From NCBI RefSeq assembly GCF_000471645.3, contig NZ_AWGA01000043.1, positions 1-59,508 of the forward strand: DNA of 59,508 bases, read 5' to 3'. The position numbers and the translations under genes are program-made. Of the stretch, positions 30,522 through 41,253 are shown one piece after another. The first letter of the stretch is position 1, and every line of letters begins with the position of its first letter. This DNA is from Candidatus Schmidhempelia bombi str. Bimp (GTDB lineage: Bacteria; Pseudomonadota; Gammaproteobacteria; Enterobacterales; Orbaceae). Below the pieces are notes generated by a model. The model ran no database searches, was not told the DNA's origin, and was given only the letters and a program-made list of their open reading frames with translations.

Positions 30522-31763
30522 ATGAAACGCGTATTTATGTTGGTGTTGGATTCCTTTGGTATTGGTGCTGCACCAGATGCTGATAAATTTGGCGATACTG
30601 GCGCCAATACATTAGGCCATATTGCTGATTGGTGCGCTACACACCGTAAAAAGGCCGATGGTTCACCGTGGCCGTTGACGTTACCTAATTTAAGTGCTTT
30701 AGGTTTAGCGAAAGCAGCGTATGCGGCAAGTGGATCCTTCCCCATTGGTTTAAACGCCGATGCAAAATTGATCGGCTCTTATGGTTATGCGGCAGAAATT
30801 TCATCCGGTAAAGATACCCCATCAGGTCATTGGGAAATTGCTGGAGTACCGGTTTTATTTGATTGGGGCTACTTTAGTGATAAGCAAAATAGTTTTCCGC
30901 AACCACTCTTAGATAACATTGTTCGCAAAGCTGGCTTATCGGGGTATTTAGGTAATTGCCACTCATCAGGTACAGTGGTGTTAGATGAGCTAGGCGTAGA
31001 GCATATGCATAGTGGTAAACCAATTTTTTATACCTCGGCGGATTCGGTGTTTCAGATTGCCGCACATGAACAAACATTTGGTTTAGACCGCTTGTACGCA
31101 TTATGTGAATTAGTCAGACAAGAGCTCAATGACGGCGACTATAATATTGGGCGCGTTATTGCTCGTCCATTTATTGGTGATAAACCAGGCTCATTTGAGC
31201 GTACAGGTAATCGCCATGATTATGCCGTTGAGCCACCGTCAGCTACTGTGTTACAAAAATTGGTAGAAGAGAAGCAAGGTACGGTTGTTTCTATTGGTAA
31301 AATTGCGGATATTTATGCCCATGTAGGAATCACTGATAAAGTAAAAGCGACAGGTATTGATGCTTTATTTGATGCGACCCTTAACGAAGTGAAAAAAGCT
31401 AAGGACAATACCATTGTCTTTACTAACTTTGTGAATTTTGATTCTGATTATGGTCATCGTCGTGATATTGCAGGTTATGCACAAGCGCTTGAGCTATTTG
31501 ATCGTCGCTTGCCAGAATTACTTTCGATGATGCAACCAGAAGATATCTTGATTTTAACAGCAGATCATGGCTGCGACCCATCGTGGGCTGGCTCAGATCA
31601 TACCCGTGAATTTATTCCGGTATTGGTGTATAGTCCACAGCTACCGGTCACTGATTTAAAACAACGTGATACCTTTGCTGATATTGGGCAGACGGTTGCT
31701 GCTTATTTTGATTTAACGCCAATGGAATATGGGCAATCGTTATTTACTTTTCCTAAAGCCTAA
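30522..31763 (+). CDS. deoB: Phosphopentomutase
   Basis: A 413-residue alkaline-phosphatase-superfamily mutase that turns (deoxy)ribose-1-phosphate into the 5-phosphate. Motifs are [13 protein letters not shown] (8-20) with metal-binding D10, [10 protein letters not shown] with the phospho-threonine T99, [14 protein letters not shown] and [19 protein letters not shown]. It links Pdp, which makes the 1-phosphate, to DeoC, which uses the 5-phosphate. It has its own upstream region with a DeoR-type site and a terminator after it. Confidence 0.97.
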   Translation: MKRVFMLVLDSFGIGAAPDADKFGDTGANTLGHIADWCATHRKKADGSPWPLTLPNLSALGLAKAAYAASGSFPIGLNADAKLIGSYGYAAEISSGKDTPSGHWEIAGVPVLFDWGYFSDKQNSFPQPLLDNIVRKAGLSGYLGNCHSSGTVVLDELGVEHMHSGKPIFYTSADSVFQIAAHEQTFGLDRLYALCELVRQELNDGDYNIGRVIARPFIGDKPGSFERTGNRHDYAVEPPSATVLQKLVEEKQGTVVSIGKIADIYAHVGITDKVKATGIDALFDATLNEVKKAKDNTIVFTNFVNFDSDYGHRRDIAGYAQALELFDRRLPELLSMMQPEDILILTADHGCDPSWAGSDHTREFIPVLVYSPQLPVTDLKQRDTFADIGQTVAAYFDLTPMEYGQSLFTFPKA

Positions 31764-31781
31764 CTCATGATTAGCTAAAAT

Positions 31782-31820
31782 AAAAAACGCATCGTATTGA
31801 AAAATACAATGCGTTTTTTT
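31782..31820. terminator. Bidirectional terminator between deoB and thyA
   Basis: AAAAAACGCAT pairs with ATGCGTTTTTTT across an inner CGTATT/AATACA stem. The A and T tracts on both sides let it work for deoB on the plus strand and for thyA on the minus strand. Confidence 0.9.
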
Positions 31821-31847
31821 ATTGTTGATTATCTATCGCGGGTCGAT

Positions 31848-32642
31848 TTAAATCGCTACCGGTGCCTTAATGGCAGGATACGGATCATAGTCCTCGATCT
31901 CAAAGTCTTCAAAACAGTAATCAAAAATCGAATTTGGTTTGCGCTTAATCACTAACTTAGGGAGTGCGCGTGGCGTACGACTCAATTGTAAATGTGTTTG
32001 TTCCATATGGTTGGCATAAAGATGGGTATCACCACCAGTCCAAACAAAATCGCCTACCGCCAAATCACATTGCTGCGCTATCATATGTACTAACAAAGCG
32101 TAGCTAGCAATATTAAAAGGTAGGCCTAAAAACACATCGCATGAACGCTGATAAAGCTGGCAAGACAGTTTGCCGTCCGCCACATAAAACTGGAAGAAAG
32201 CGTGGCATGGCGCCAAAGCCATCTGCTCGAGCTCTCCGACATTCCAAGCTGATACGATTAAACGACGTGAATCGGGATTAGTTTTGATTTGTTCAATCAC
32301 CTCACTAATTTGATCGCGTTGCTTACCATCCGCTGCTTGCCAAGCACGCCATTGTTTACCATAAACGGGTCCTAGATCACCGTTTTTATCGGCCCACTCA
32401 TCCCAGATAGTGACATTATTGTCATGTAGATAAGCAATATTGGTTTCGCCTTTTAAAAACCAAAGTAATTCATGAATAATAGAACGTAGATGACATTTTT
32501 TTGTGGTGACGAGCGGAAAGCCTTGCTGCAAATTAAAGCGCATTTGATGACCAAAAATGGATAAAGTGCCAACCCCAGTGCGATCTGATTTCGCCACACC
32601 GTCATCAAGAATTTTTTGCATTAAAGCCAGATATTGTTGCAT
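31848..32642 (-). CDS. thyA: Thymidylate synthase
   Basis: The 264 residues match E. coli ThyA. The nucleophile is C146 in [32 protein letters not shown] (about 89-99) and [18 protein letters not shown] are the folate and dUMP sites. It methylates dUMP with methylenetetrahydrofolate. The start is 18 bp after the lgt stop, as in E. coli lgt-thyA, so the two share a transcript. Confidence 0.98.
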   Translation of the reverse strand: MQQYLALMQKILDDGVAKSDRTGVGTLSIFGHQMRFNLQQGFPLVTTKKCHLRSIIHELLWFLKGETNIAYLHDNNVTIWDEWADKNGDLGPVYGKQWRAWQAADGKQRDQISEVIEQIKTNPDSRRLIVSAWNVGELEQMALAPCHAFFQFYVADGKLSCQLYQRSCDVFLGLPFNIASYALLVHMIAQQCDLAVGDFVWTGGDTHLYANHMEQTHLQLSRTPRALPKLVIKRKPNSIFDYCFEDFEIEDYDPYPAIKAPVAI

Positions 32643-32660
32643 GTTAACGTTCCTTTAATA

Positions 32661-33518
32661 TTAACGTGTCGTCCGTTTATAGGACCACATAAGGATGAGT
32701 AAACCTAAGATAATCATTGGTAGTGAAAGAATTTGTCCCATACTGATGATTTCACCGAATAAACCAAGTTGTTCATCGGGTTGTCTAAAAAATTCAATAA
32801 TGAAACGGAATAGGCCGTATAACAGTAAAAATAATCCTGAAACACTACCGATAGGTCTGGATTTACGCACAAATAAATTAAGAATGATAAATAAAACAAC
32901 ACCTTCAAGCAATAACTCATACAACTGAGAAGGGTGGCGAGGTAATAACTCACCACATTGGTAGTATAAATTTAACCATTGCGGATGGTGCTGAACAAAA
33001 GCGAAATCAGCCACTTTCGCATGCGGAAATAGCATACCAATGGGTGCATCGGTTACCCGTCCCCAAAGTTCACCATTAATAAAGTTACCTAAGCGCCCCG
33101 CCCCTAATCCAAAAGGGATAAGTGGAGCGACAAAGTCGCTAACTTGCAAGAACGTTTTATGGGCATGTCTTGCAAATAAAAAAATAACCACTAATGCGCC
33201 AATCAAACCACCATGGAACGACATACCGCCTTCCCACACACGAAATACCGTTAGTGGATCATGCAAAAAATTGATGTAATTATAAAAGAAGGTATACCCT
33301 AAGCGTCCGCCAACAAAAATACCGATAAATCCCCAAAAGAGTAGATTTTCTACTTGAGTCGCTGTCCAGCCACTATTGGGTTGTTTTGCACGACGATTAG
33401 CGAGCCATAAAGCAAATAACACCCCAAATAGATACATAGCACCATACCAATGTAACGAAATTGGTCCAATACTAAACGCAATGGGATCAATGTTTGGAAA
33501 AGATAAATAATGTGTCAT
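32661..33518 (-). CDS. lgt: Prolipoprotein diacylglyceryl transferase
   Basis: A 285-residue inner-membrane enzyme with about seven helices that adds diacylglycerol from phosphatidylglycerol to the lipobox cysteine of prolipoproteins. The Lgt signature [18 protein letters not shown] is present with its essential arginine, along with [12 protein letters not shown] (catalytic histidine region) and [13 protein letters not shown]. Order rppH-lgt-thyA matches E. coli except that ptsP, which sits between rppH and lgt there, is missing. Confidence 0.97.
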   Translation of the reverse strand: MTHYLSFPNIDPIAFSIGPISLHWYGAMYLFGVLFALWLANRRAKQPNSGWTATQVENLLFWGFIGIFVGGRLGYTFFYNYINFLHDPLTVFRVWEGGMSFHGGLIGALVVIFLFARHAHKTFLQVSDFVAPLIPFGLGAGRLGNFINGELWGRVTDAPIGMLFPHAKVADFAFVQHHPQWLNLYYQCGELLPRHPSQLYELLLEGVVLFIILNLFVRKSRPIGSVSGLFLLLYGLFRFIIEFFRQPDEQLGLFGEIISMGQILSLPMIILGLLILMWSYKRTTR

Positions 33519-33555
33519 AAAGTCTCAATATAAAAATATAAAGTCTCAATATAAA
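33519..33555. repeat. 21-bp period tandem duplication at the lgt ribosome binding site
   Basis: AAAGTCTCAATATAAA occurs at 33519-33534 and again at 33540-33555. On the reverse strand each copy contains TTGAGACTTTAT, which in the start-proximal copy is the ribosome binding region ending in the lgt ATG. The upstream copy has ATA where the ATG would be, so it is a duplicated, start-less leader. Confidence 0.8.
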
Positions 33556-33568
33556 GATAAATAAAACC

Positions 33569-34204
33569 TTAACGCCGTTTATTCGTCCTTTTACGATTTA
33601 GATAACTATGGCGACGCGCTTTATTCCTGCTGTTTTTGGCTTTTTTACCTGCGTTCTTTGTAAAATCAGTGGTCAATGATAAATGACTCATCATCTTGTC
33701 TGATACTACTTTTAACATATGTTCCTGTTCAAGGGAAAATACCGCTTGAGCAAACTCTTTCATTGCTTTACGATAAACATCACGTTTAAAAGCAATCACT
33801 TGTCGAATAGGGTACCAATAACTGACCCACTGCCAATCGTCAAATTCGGGAGCAACACTGTTATTTAGATTAATTGCCGTTTCTGGACTGAGCAATTCTA
33901 ATAAGAACCATTTTTGCTTTTGTCCAATACACACGGGCATATTTTCCCAACGCACCATACGTTTAGGTAATTTATAACGTAACCAGCCATTGGTCGCAGC
34001 TAAAATTTTTACCTGTTTTGATGTTAATCCTACTTCTTCATTTAATTCACGAAACATAGCCTGTTCAGGCGTCTCATTTTGTTTTATTCCGCCCTGAGGA
34101 AATTGCCAAGAATTTTGCCCATAACGACGAGCCCAAAGCACTTGACCGTACCTATTACAAATAATGATTCCTACATTTGGACGGTAGCCATCATTGTCAA
34201 TCAC
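33569..34204 (-). CDS. rppH: RNA pyrophosphohydrolase RppH with a basic C-terminal extension
   Basis: A 211-residue Nudix hydrolase. The Nudix box spans 38-60 (G38, E44, R52, E53, E56, E57, G59) in [20 protein letters not shown] and onward. WQFPQGG and WVSYWYP are RppH-type. It removes pyrophosphate from mRNA 5' ends and so opens them to RNase E. E. coli RppH has about 176 residues; this one carries some 35 extra residues rich in lysine and arginine ([20 protein letters not shown]). The tail could bind RNA or the degradosome. It is first in rppH-lgt-thyA. Confidence 0.93.
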   Translation of the reverse strand: MIDNDGYRPNVGIIICNRYGQVLWARRYGQNSWQFPQGGIKQNETPEQAMFRELNEEVGLTSKQVKILAATNGWLRYKLPKRMVRWENMPVCIGQKQKWFLLELLSPETAINLNNSVAPEFDDWQWVSYWYPIRQVIAFKRDVYRKAMKEFAQAVFSLEQEHMLKVVSDKMMSHLSLTTDFTKNAGKKAKNSRNKARRHSYLNRKRTNKRR

Positions 34205-34688
34205 TGACTACCTCAAAAAAGCTAAAAATTTTCTTAGACTAGATTGTTTCATACAACAGCATTTTGGTAAACAGTAAAAAAATAAAAAAGTGAAGATAAG
34301 TGATGAAATCCGTAAACGGGTCAATTGAGTGACTTACTCATTAAACATGTTTATTAAATAAGGCTAAGGTTATTCTAAATAGTTAATCGACGCTTTCAGG
34401 TAACGTAATTTTATATATGTATTGTGTCTGAATCGACTAACGATGGACTCGTTATCTGTTAAACCTTACAACATTCGCGTCATTTAGCGGTAAGCGTTAA
34501 ACGACGTGGTGGTATGTTTAATAGTGGCAATAGGCGTACGACCATGCTTGTAGCCAAATAACGGGGGATCATCAACCCTATCATAATTTGCGTTTAATCC
34601 GTAAATGGTATTTTTTGCTGATCATCCTGCTATCGATACCTTTTAAATGGTTAACTAATCAAGATAGGGCAATTTATCCTATTAGCTA
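34205..34688. other. Intergenic region without recognisable genes
   Basis: About 480 bp with stops in all frames. I see no RNA gene, strong hairpin or operator. It sits between the rppH operon promoter side and the accessory patch, and may contain decayed sequence. Confidence 0.4.
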
Positions 34689-35414
34689 CTACATGCAGGC
34701 AGCAATTGCTGAGCAGTGTAACCATTTTTGAACGATTTTATTTTTTTGTGTGACATAGTTAATTTGATAGTATCCATTTTCATAATCTAAGACGTCAACG
34801 TCCTGTCCCTTAATTAAATACATGGCTGTTTTATCTTGATGATGAGGGGTATTAAATAAATAAGATTGATCAGTTGCGATCTTAAAGCCATAATCTGCGG
34901 GAATATATTGTGTTGAGAGAAATCGATTTATACAATCATTAATTTTATTGTCAGAATAAAAAGCATGACAAAATTTATTAGCGTATTTTTCTGTTAATAA
35001 ATTCAAATAAATATTATGCTGTTTTTGCTCTGATAAATTGGTTTTATATTGTTGTAACGCTAAATCGACAGAAATATTTAGATGTGGTAACAGTAAAATT
35101 AATTCATTAATAAAAGAATTTTGCTCTATTAAAATGCATGATGGACGACTAAATAGATCTTCTTGACCATATAACTCAATGTTACTATGATTGCCGACCC
35201 AGCTACATTTCTTTTCTACTACGTTTTCCCAATCTGAGTAAAATATATCAATACTGTTTTTAGTCAAAATTTGATGTAATATTTTTAGTGTATCGTAACT
35301 AGCATCGATACCATTAGTTAAAACGTCGGATATATCATTACTACTAGTTCTATCGTTATTAGCGCAGACCATAAAACTTATAAATAACGTAATTAATATT
35401 AAAATTTTTTTCAT
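34689..35414 (-). CDS. Secreted protein of unknown function with a C-terminal SH3-like segment
   Basis: About 241 residues from the ATG at 35414, chosen because MKKILILITLFISFMVCANN is a clear signal peptide and AAGGGGGG precedes it; the frame extends 12 codons upstream. The mature part has several cysteines (KKCSW, RPSCI, NKFCHAFYSDNKINDC, WLHCSAIAAC), suggesting disulfides in the periplasm. Near the C-terminus AMYLIKGQDVDVLDYENGYY followed by QINYV resembles bacterial SH3-like modules. It lies downstream of a decayed muramidase fragment on the same strand, so an immunity-type role is possible. I do not recognise a named family. Confidence 0.7.
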   Translation of the reverse strand: MKKILILITLFISFMVCANNDRTSSNDISDVLTNGIDASYDTLKILHQILTKNSIDIFYSDWENVVEKKCSWVGNHSNIELYGQEDLFSRPSCILIEQNSFINELILLLPHLNISVDLALQQYKTNLSEQKQHNIYLNLLTEKYANKFCHAFYSDNKINDCINRFLSTQYIPADYGFKIATDQSYLFNTPHHQDKTAMYLIKGQDVDVLDYENGYYQINYVTQKNKIVQKWLHCSAIAACM

Positions 35415-35805
35415 TACAACCCCCCTTTTTAAAAAAGATAGCTTTATCATTTTTTTATTCGTCTAAAATTTATCAAGCAAAAACTTAACGTTACTGATCG
35501 CTAAATCTAAACTACATTTTTTAGTTCTTAACTGCTTCAGGGTGCAACAGCGCTTTTCTTTCAAAAGATTATTCTCCATTTCAAATCTGATATTAAATTA
35601 TGATCGTGTAACCTCATACCCGTTATGCCATTTTTACCCCTAAAGCACTATAACAATTAACATTAAGCTTGTTATCAATGAGTTAAGATGTAAAGGTTAT
35701 AGGATGGTTTATCTTATTTAGATAATCTAAATATTTCAAGTTGTTCAGCTTCAACGGTACTATTGTTCGTTATTTTTAATTAAATTGAAGGGATTTGGCT
35801 ATTAT
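35415..35805. other. Intergenic stretch between the secreted protein gene and the muramidase remnant
   Basis: Low-complexity AT-rich DNA with no supported gene. It must hold the promoter of the gene ending at 34689; none could be fixed. Confidence 0.35.
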
Positions 35806-35901
35806 TTAAATAAACTTGATTGAACTAACTTCTTTTCGCGCTTTTTTATCGGTCATAATTACGAGAGGCTTTTTGATATAGGAAATTAAATTTTCATTAT
35901 C
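35806..35901 (-). pseudogene. Decayed second copy of the muramidase C-terminus
   Basis: The reverse strand encodes 31 residues then a stop: DNENLISYIKKPLVIMTD followed by KKARKE and a short tail. It lines up with NSEKLIFYIRNSPIIMSY and EKGRKR of the muramidase fragment at 36305-36775, with similarity also plain at the DNA level (for example TCATAATTA and AAATTAA in both). A stop codon lies just upstream and the rest of the domain is gone. It marks an earlier toxin cassette. Confidence 0.7.
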
Positions 35902-35936
35902 CTACTTTCTTAAATCCTGTTTTATGCAATATTTAA

Positions 35937-36305
35937 TTATTCAAATATACATTTAGAATAACTTTCTGCATCACAATTAAAACTAGAATCAGATTGATGA
36001 TCATATTCGAAATATATCAAACATGAATCTTCGGTTGGTGAGTAAATAAATTGTTTATTCTGATAATGATAGACTTTCTTTATTGTCGTTATTTTACGTC
36101 CAATATCTGACTCTAGATATTCGACACAATCTTTTTGACTCGTTGCGGTCTGATTTTTTGGGTTAAAAATAATATTAGGTTCTTCTAATGGTAAGTTTAC
36201 AAATTTATTCTTTTGATTATCAAATATGCCTTGATAAATATAAATATTTGCAAATGAAAAGGATGAAACTAGCAGCAAAACCGAAAATTGTATTAATTTC
36301 ATCAT
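35937..36305 (-). CDS. Small secreted protein coupled to the muramidase fragment (candidate immunity protein)
   Basis: A 122-residue protein with a signal peptide (MMKLIQFSVLLLVSSFSFA). Four cysteines in the mature part (KDCVEY, EDSCLIY, FNCDAES, SKCIF) would form two disulfides, so it is probably periplasmic. Its ATG overlaps the stop of the muramidase-like frame (TAATG at 36303-36307), a coupled layout typical of toxin-immunity pairs. A peptidoglycan-cutting toxin acts in the periplasm, which is where this protein should go. The family is not one I recognise; the immunity role is inferred from position and export. Confidence 0.7.
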   Translation of the reverse strand: MMKLIQFSVLLLVSSFSFANIYIYQGIFDNQKNKFVNLPLEEPNIIFNPKNQTATSQKDCVEYLESDIGRKITTIKKVYHYQNKQFIYSPTEDSCLIYFEYDHQSDSSFNCDAESYSKCIFE

Positions 36306-36775
36306 TAATAGTTCCCTTTATGTTTTTCTAAATAAGGTATTCTTTTTCTGCCTTTTTCATAGCTCATAATTATTGGCGAATTCCTGATGTAGAAAATTAA
36401 TTTTTCACTATTATTATGTATAACAATGTGTATTATTTCCTGTTTTAAACGTCCTTGATATCTTAAATCAACCAGTACTTCTCTCATTGCTACATGTAAA
36501 TTATCCCAATCAATGTTACTGTTAATTGTGTTTTTCCATTTATTATAAAGCCTTATAGTGTCATTTAAATATTCTGGATAAACTAGTTCAAATAAATTTA
36601 TTTGTTGTTCCCAAGTAATTTCTGAAATTTTTGCTTTATTTTCTGAGACAAATTTAGATGCTGCTCCTTTTTTTAACCCCGCTCCTTTAGATAATTTAGT
36701 TGCGGTTGCTAATGATATACCAGCCTGTAACATATGATTTAAAACTTCTTTTTCTATTCTTAGTAATAAATACAA
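36305..36775 (-). pseudogene. T4-lysozyme/pesticin-like muramidase, C-terminal fragment lacking the catalytic N-terminal part
   Basis: The frame gives up to 156 residues (TTG at 36775; first ATG at residue 15). LQAGISLATATKLSKGAGLK, then TWEQQINLFELVYPEYLNDT, REVLVDLRYQGRLK and the closing RNSPIIMSYEKGRKRIPYL follow the second half of pesticin/T4-lysozyme-type muramidases found at the tips of type VI secretion and bacteriocin proteins. In those enzymes the catalytic Glu-Asp-Thr set comes before the region seen here, and an in-frame stop lies a few codons upstream of the TTG. It is therefore a displaced tip or broken gene rather than an active enzyme. It is directly coupled to a small secreted protein. 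Confidence 0.72.
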
Positions 36776-37073
36776 TGTAAATTTAATATGGAGTAGGTTA
36801 TGGTTTTATTGAATCTTTATGCATTAACTGATTTTGTTTAAAAAAGAGTGTAAATGCTCCTATTAAAAGCACAAAAATTTATCCCCTTTTTTGAGATTAT
36901 TAATTAATAAAGATACTAATAATAGTAATCATGGTGATTTATTTTTTAGCAAAGATTATGGCGGTTTTTCTAAAATGAGTTTATTTAAGGATGTGATCGG
37001 ATTTACTCACTAGCTAAGCAACGACGCGTTATCGCAATATTGGTTAAATATGAAAGTGATTTTTTAGTTGTAT
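36776..37073. other. Intergenic region between the muramidase fragment and the RyhB-like RNA
   Basis: On the plus strand a start-less open stretch runs from about 36867 to 37014 and ends HGDLFFSKDYGG, SKMSLFKDVIGFTH; it reads somewhat protein-like but I cannot assign it. Otherwise AT-rich with no clear signals. It could be more debris of the accessory patch. Confidence 0.3.
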
Positions 37074-37102
37074 AAAAAAGCCAGTCTATCGATCAGACTG
37101 GC
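37074..37102 (-). terminator. Terminator of the RyhB RNA
   Basis: Perfect 8-bp stem GCCAGTCT (37080-37087 on the plus strand) with AGACTGGC (37095-37102), loop of 7, followed on the reverse strand by TTTTTT (37074-37079). Confidence 0.92.
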
Positions 37103-37168
37103 AAAACATTGGAAGCAATGTGAGCAATGTCATGTCTTTGTCAAACACCAAGGTGCTTCATAAGACAT
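37074..37168 (-). ncRNA. ryhB: RyhB small RNA
   Basis: The reverse strand from about 37168 to 37074 gives a 95-nt RNA with the three RyhB parts. The 5' hairpin is ATGTCTT/AAGACAT enclosing CACC-TT-GGTG. The unpaired core contains GACATTGCTCACATTGCTTC, then CAATGTTTT, matching the E. coli RyhB core that pairs with target mRNAs. The end is the terminator GCCAGTCT-N7-AGACTGGC with six T, an Hfq-type 3' end. A sigma-70 promoter overlapped by a Fur box lies at the right distance. RyhB is made when iron is short and shuts down mRNAs of iron-using proteins. The end points are predicted from promoter and terminator. Confidence 0.9.
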
Positions 37169-37173
37169 TTTTA

Positions 37174-37203
37174 AATGATAATGATTATTATTTATATTGG
37201 CAA
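37174..37203 (-). promoter_or_regulatory. Fur-controlled promoter of ryhB
   Basis: On the reverse strand TTGCCA (37198-37203) and TATCAT (37175-37180) are 17 bp apart. Over the -10 lies TGATAAT-G-ATTATTA (37176-37190, plus strand), a 7-1-7 Fur box with 13 of 14 arm positions matching TGATAAT-N-ATTATCA. Iron-loaded Fur would block the promoter. Confidence 0.88.
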
Positions 37204-37387
37204 GCTTTATTTTTTATCATTTTACAATTTAAAAAATAGGGTGAATCTTATTATTGACGTGCTGGCATATAAAATGGGGTTTTATTTTGCTGGAAAAATG
37301 CTATACCATTAAGTTAATTTATTATCGTTTTAATATAAGAGACGATATTGATACTTTGTTCTATGTTTCTTAAATAAGGATGGTTAA

Positions 37388-38266
37388 ATGAAAAAATATA
37401 TTTATATTGCTCTTTCGATTGGATCACTACTTGTTACTGGTTGTGACAATAAGGATAAGAAGAGCACATCTGAGATAACCACTGAACCTAAGGCAGTGAC
37501 TCAGGCAACCACTAAACAATATCAACCTATTATTAAACAAAATAACCACCTAATTTTAACCCATATGGTGGAGATCTATAGTACTAATCCCATTCTTGAA
37601 CAAGTCATCAGAAAGAAAGACGGGGAGGATAGTTTTGTAAAAACAATAAGTTATGATGAAAATGGCATGATAAAAGCCTATAGTTATACTTATTCAAATA
37701 AAGATAATCCGTATCTAACTGGCACAATAAAATATACCGATAAAGGTTGGCATGAGGAAGTCAATTATCTAACCAATGATGAAATTATGACCTTTGATTA
37801 CATTATTAATGATAACCAGCAAATTATTGACGTGAAAGTGAGTGATAATAGCTATGAAATTGATGAGAAAACGTTTAAACAAGCGTTCATCTATAATCAG
37901 GATAATGCGCTTACCGATATGATCTATGTCTTTAATAAAATTCTGTGTAATAGCCATTATAAATATAACCAAAATGGTTTAATTACTGATGAACGCGCCG
38001 TGTTAACCGAATTAGAAGCACAAGCTGATGCCAATTATCAATATAATGATAAGGGGCAGTTAGTTAGCTTTAGTAGTAGTGAATTTTACTCAACAGAAGC
38101 GACATCAAAGGCAGACTCTGGCACTCAGGATAATGGTTATGTTAAACCTGAAACTCGAACTTACACATTTGGCGAGGCAGAGTTTAATCAACGTGGTGAT
38201 TGGGTTAAATTGACAGAAAAAGAGAATGGTTCAGAGATGACACGTACGATTACTTATCGTCAATGA
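37388..38266 (+). CDS. Putative lipoprotein with YD-like repeats
   Basis: A 292-residue protein with a lipoprotein signal peptide: MKKYIYIALSIGSLLVTGCD, lipobox LVTGC with the cysteine at 19. The mature protein contains spaced Y/F-N-x-x-G units (YDENGMIKAYSY, YNQNGLITDERAV, YNDKGQLVSFSS, FNQRGDWVKLTE) that resemble YD-repeat lipoproteins of unknown function. The final RTITYRQ strand is typical of that group. It is probably held in the outer membrane on the periplasmic side. It stands alone and I do not recognise a named gene. Confidence 0.75.
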   Translation: MKKYIYIALSIGSLLVTGCDNKDKKSTSEITTEPKAVTQATTKQYQPIIKQNNHLILTHMVEIYSTNPILEQVIRKKDGEDSFVKTISYDENGMIKAYSYTYSNKDNPYLTGTIKYTDKGWHEEVNYLTNDEIMTFDYIINDNQQIIDVKVSDNSYEIDEKTFKQAFIYNQDNALTDMIYVFNKILCNSHYKYNQNGLITDERAVLTELEAQADANYQYNDKGQLVSFSSSEFYSTEATSKADSGTQDNGYVKPETRTYTFGEAEFNQRGDWVKLTEKENGSEMTRTITYRQ

Positions 38267-38856
38267 TTGTGATCAATAGTTATTAGATCGTAACGTTTAT
38301 TATAAGCGATGATAAGTGGTAAATCTTATTTATTATCGCGTTTTGATGTGACATAGTTAACCAGTAAAAATAATTATTATTGTTTTTATTGGTTAACAAT
38401 CAGGCAAAAAAGGAAAAGCGAAGTATTACACAATCATCAATTGCGCCGCTGATCCTAGTATCAACCCCCTTTCATACTTAAATACGCACTGATAAGCCAT
38501 TTTGATTAGGATTATCGCTAATAATAGCTAACCATAAATTTCGATGGTAGAAATTGAACTTACTATAATTAACATGATGATCTTTATTCTGATTGAATAT
38601 CATTATTAATGTTAAGGTTGATAATGCGATATTAGTTAAGCTAGATATAACTAACTCTGTATCGCTAAATATCGAGAAGATGGTCATAGTTAGCAAGTGA
38701 TCGATATTTAACTCTATATCGGATAAACGTCAATACCAACGTAATTGGCATTTAGTCGTAATAAGGATAATGTGAGTTAACCAATATTGTCCTTGATCTA
38801 GACTAAAAGATGGTTATCTAAATGATAATATCATCAGCAACGACGTTAATGTATTT
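38267..38856. other. Intergenic region between the lipoprotein gene and obgE
   Basis: It contains the long hairpin at 38356-38397. On the reverse strand a frame near 38478-38600 ends NYSKFNFYHRNLWLAIISDN and PNQNGLSVRI, which reads like the C-terminus of a real protein, but the upstream half of that frame does not; I take it as a possible remnant only. Nothing else is seen. Confidence 0.35.
38356..38397. terminator. Long hairpin after the lipoprotein gene
   Basis: GTTAACCAGTAAAAA (38356-38370) pairs with TTTTTATTGGTTAAC (38383-38397), 14 of 15 positions plus one G-T pair, loop of 12. There is no T tract outside the stem, but the T-rich second arm and its place 90 bp past the gene fit a transcript end. 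Confidence 0.5.
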
Positions 38857-38885
38857 AAAAATCCGACCAATTCAGCCGGATTTTT
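38857..38885. terminator. Bidirectional terminator after obgE
   Basis: AAAAATCCG (38857-38865), an 11-nt loop, CGGATTTTT (38877-38885). The A and T tracts allow function on either strand; it most likely ends obgE. Confidence 0.8.
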
Positions 38886-38932
38886 GTCGATAATAATATA
38901 GCTTTGCTGATAATTCTTAACACTGATTAAGC

Positions 38933-40926
<1,994 letters not shown>

Positions 40927-40956
40927 AAAAAACCCCACGACATAAGACATGGGGTT
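40927..40956 (-). terminator. Terminator of rplU-rpmA
   Basis: On the reverse strand AACCCCA pairs with TGGGGTT and a T run follows (plus-strand A tract 40927-40932). It lies 25 bp past the rpmA stop. Confidence 0.9.
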
Positions 40957-40980
40957 ACGATTTACTATTAAAATCAGTGA

Positions 40981-41238
40981 TTAGTTAGCAACGATACTAA
41001 CATAACGACGATTTTTAGGTCCTTTCACTTCGAATTTAACTTGACCATCAATTAAGGCAAATAGAGTATGGTCACGACCACAACCTACATTTTCACCTGC
41101 ATGGAACTGAGTTCCACGTTGACGAACTAAGATATTTCCGGCAAGGATTTGTTGACCGCCAAAACGTTTAACACCTAAGCGTTTACTCTGGGAATCACGA
41201 CCATTGCGTGACGAACCACCAGCCTTCTTATGAGCCAT
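40981..41238 (-). CDS. rpmA: 50S ribosomal protein bL27
   Basis: An 85-residue L27 with the standard start [20 protein letters not shown], whose N-terminal tail reaches the peptidyl transferase centre, then [19 protein letters not shown]. No N-terminal extension needing cleavage is present, as usual for Gram-negative L27. It is 15 bp after rplU in the same operon. Confidence 0.99.
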   Translation of the reverse strand: MAHKKAGGSSRNGRDSQSKRLGVKRFGGQQILAGNILVRQRGTQFHAGENVGCGRDHTLFALIDGQVKFEVKGPKNRRYVSIVAN

Positions 41239-41253
41239 TGTACGTTACTCCTA

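Noticed and set aside
38478-38696. A 72-codon reverse frame between the lipoprotein gene and obgE
   Set aside because: The second half reads protein-like, but the first half does not, no ribosome binding site is seen and I cannot match it to a family; kept only as a note in the gap entry.
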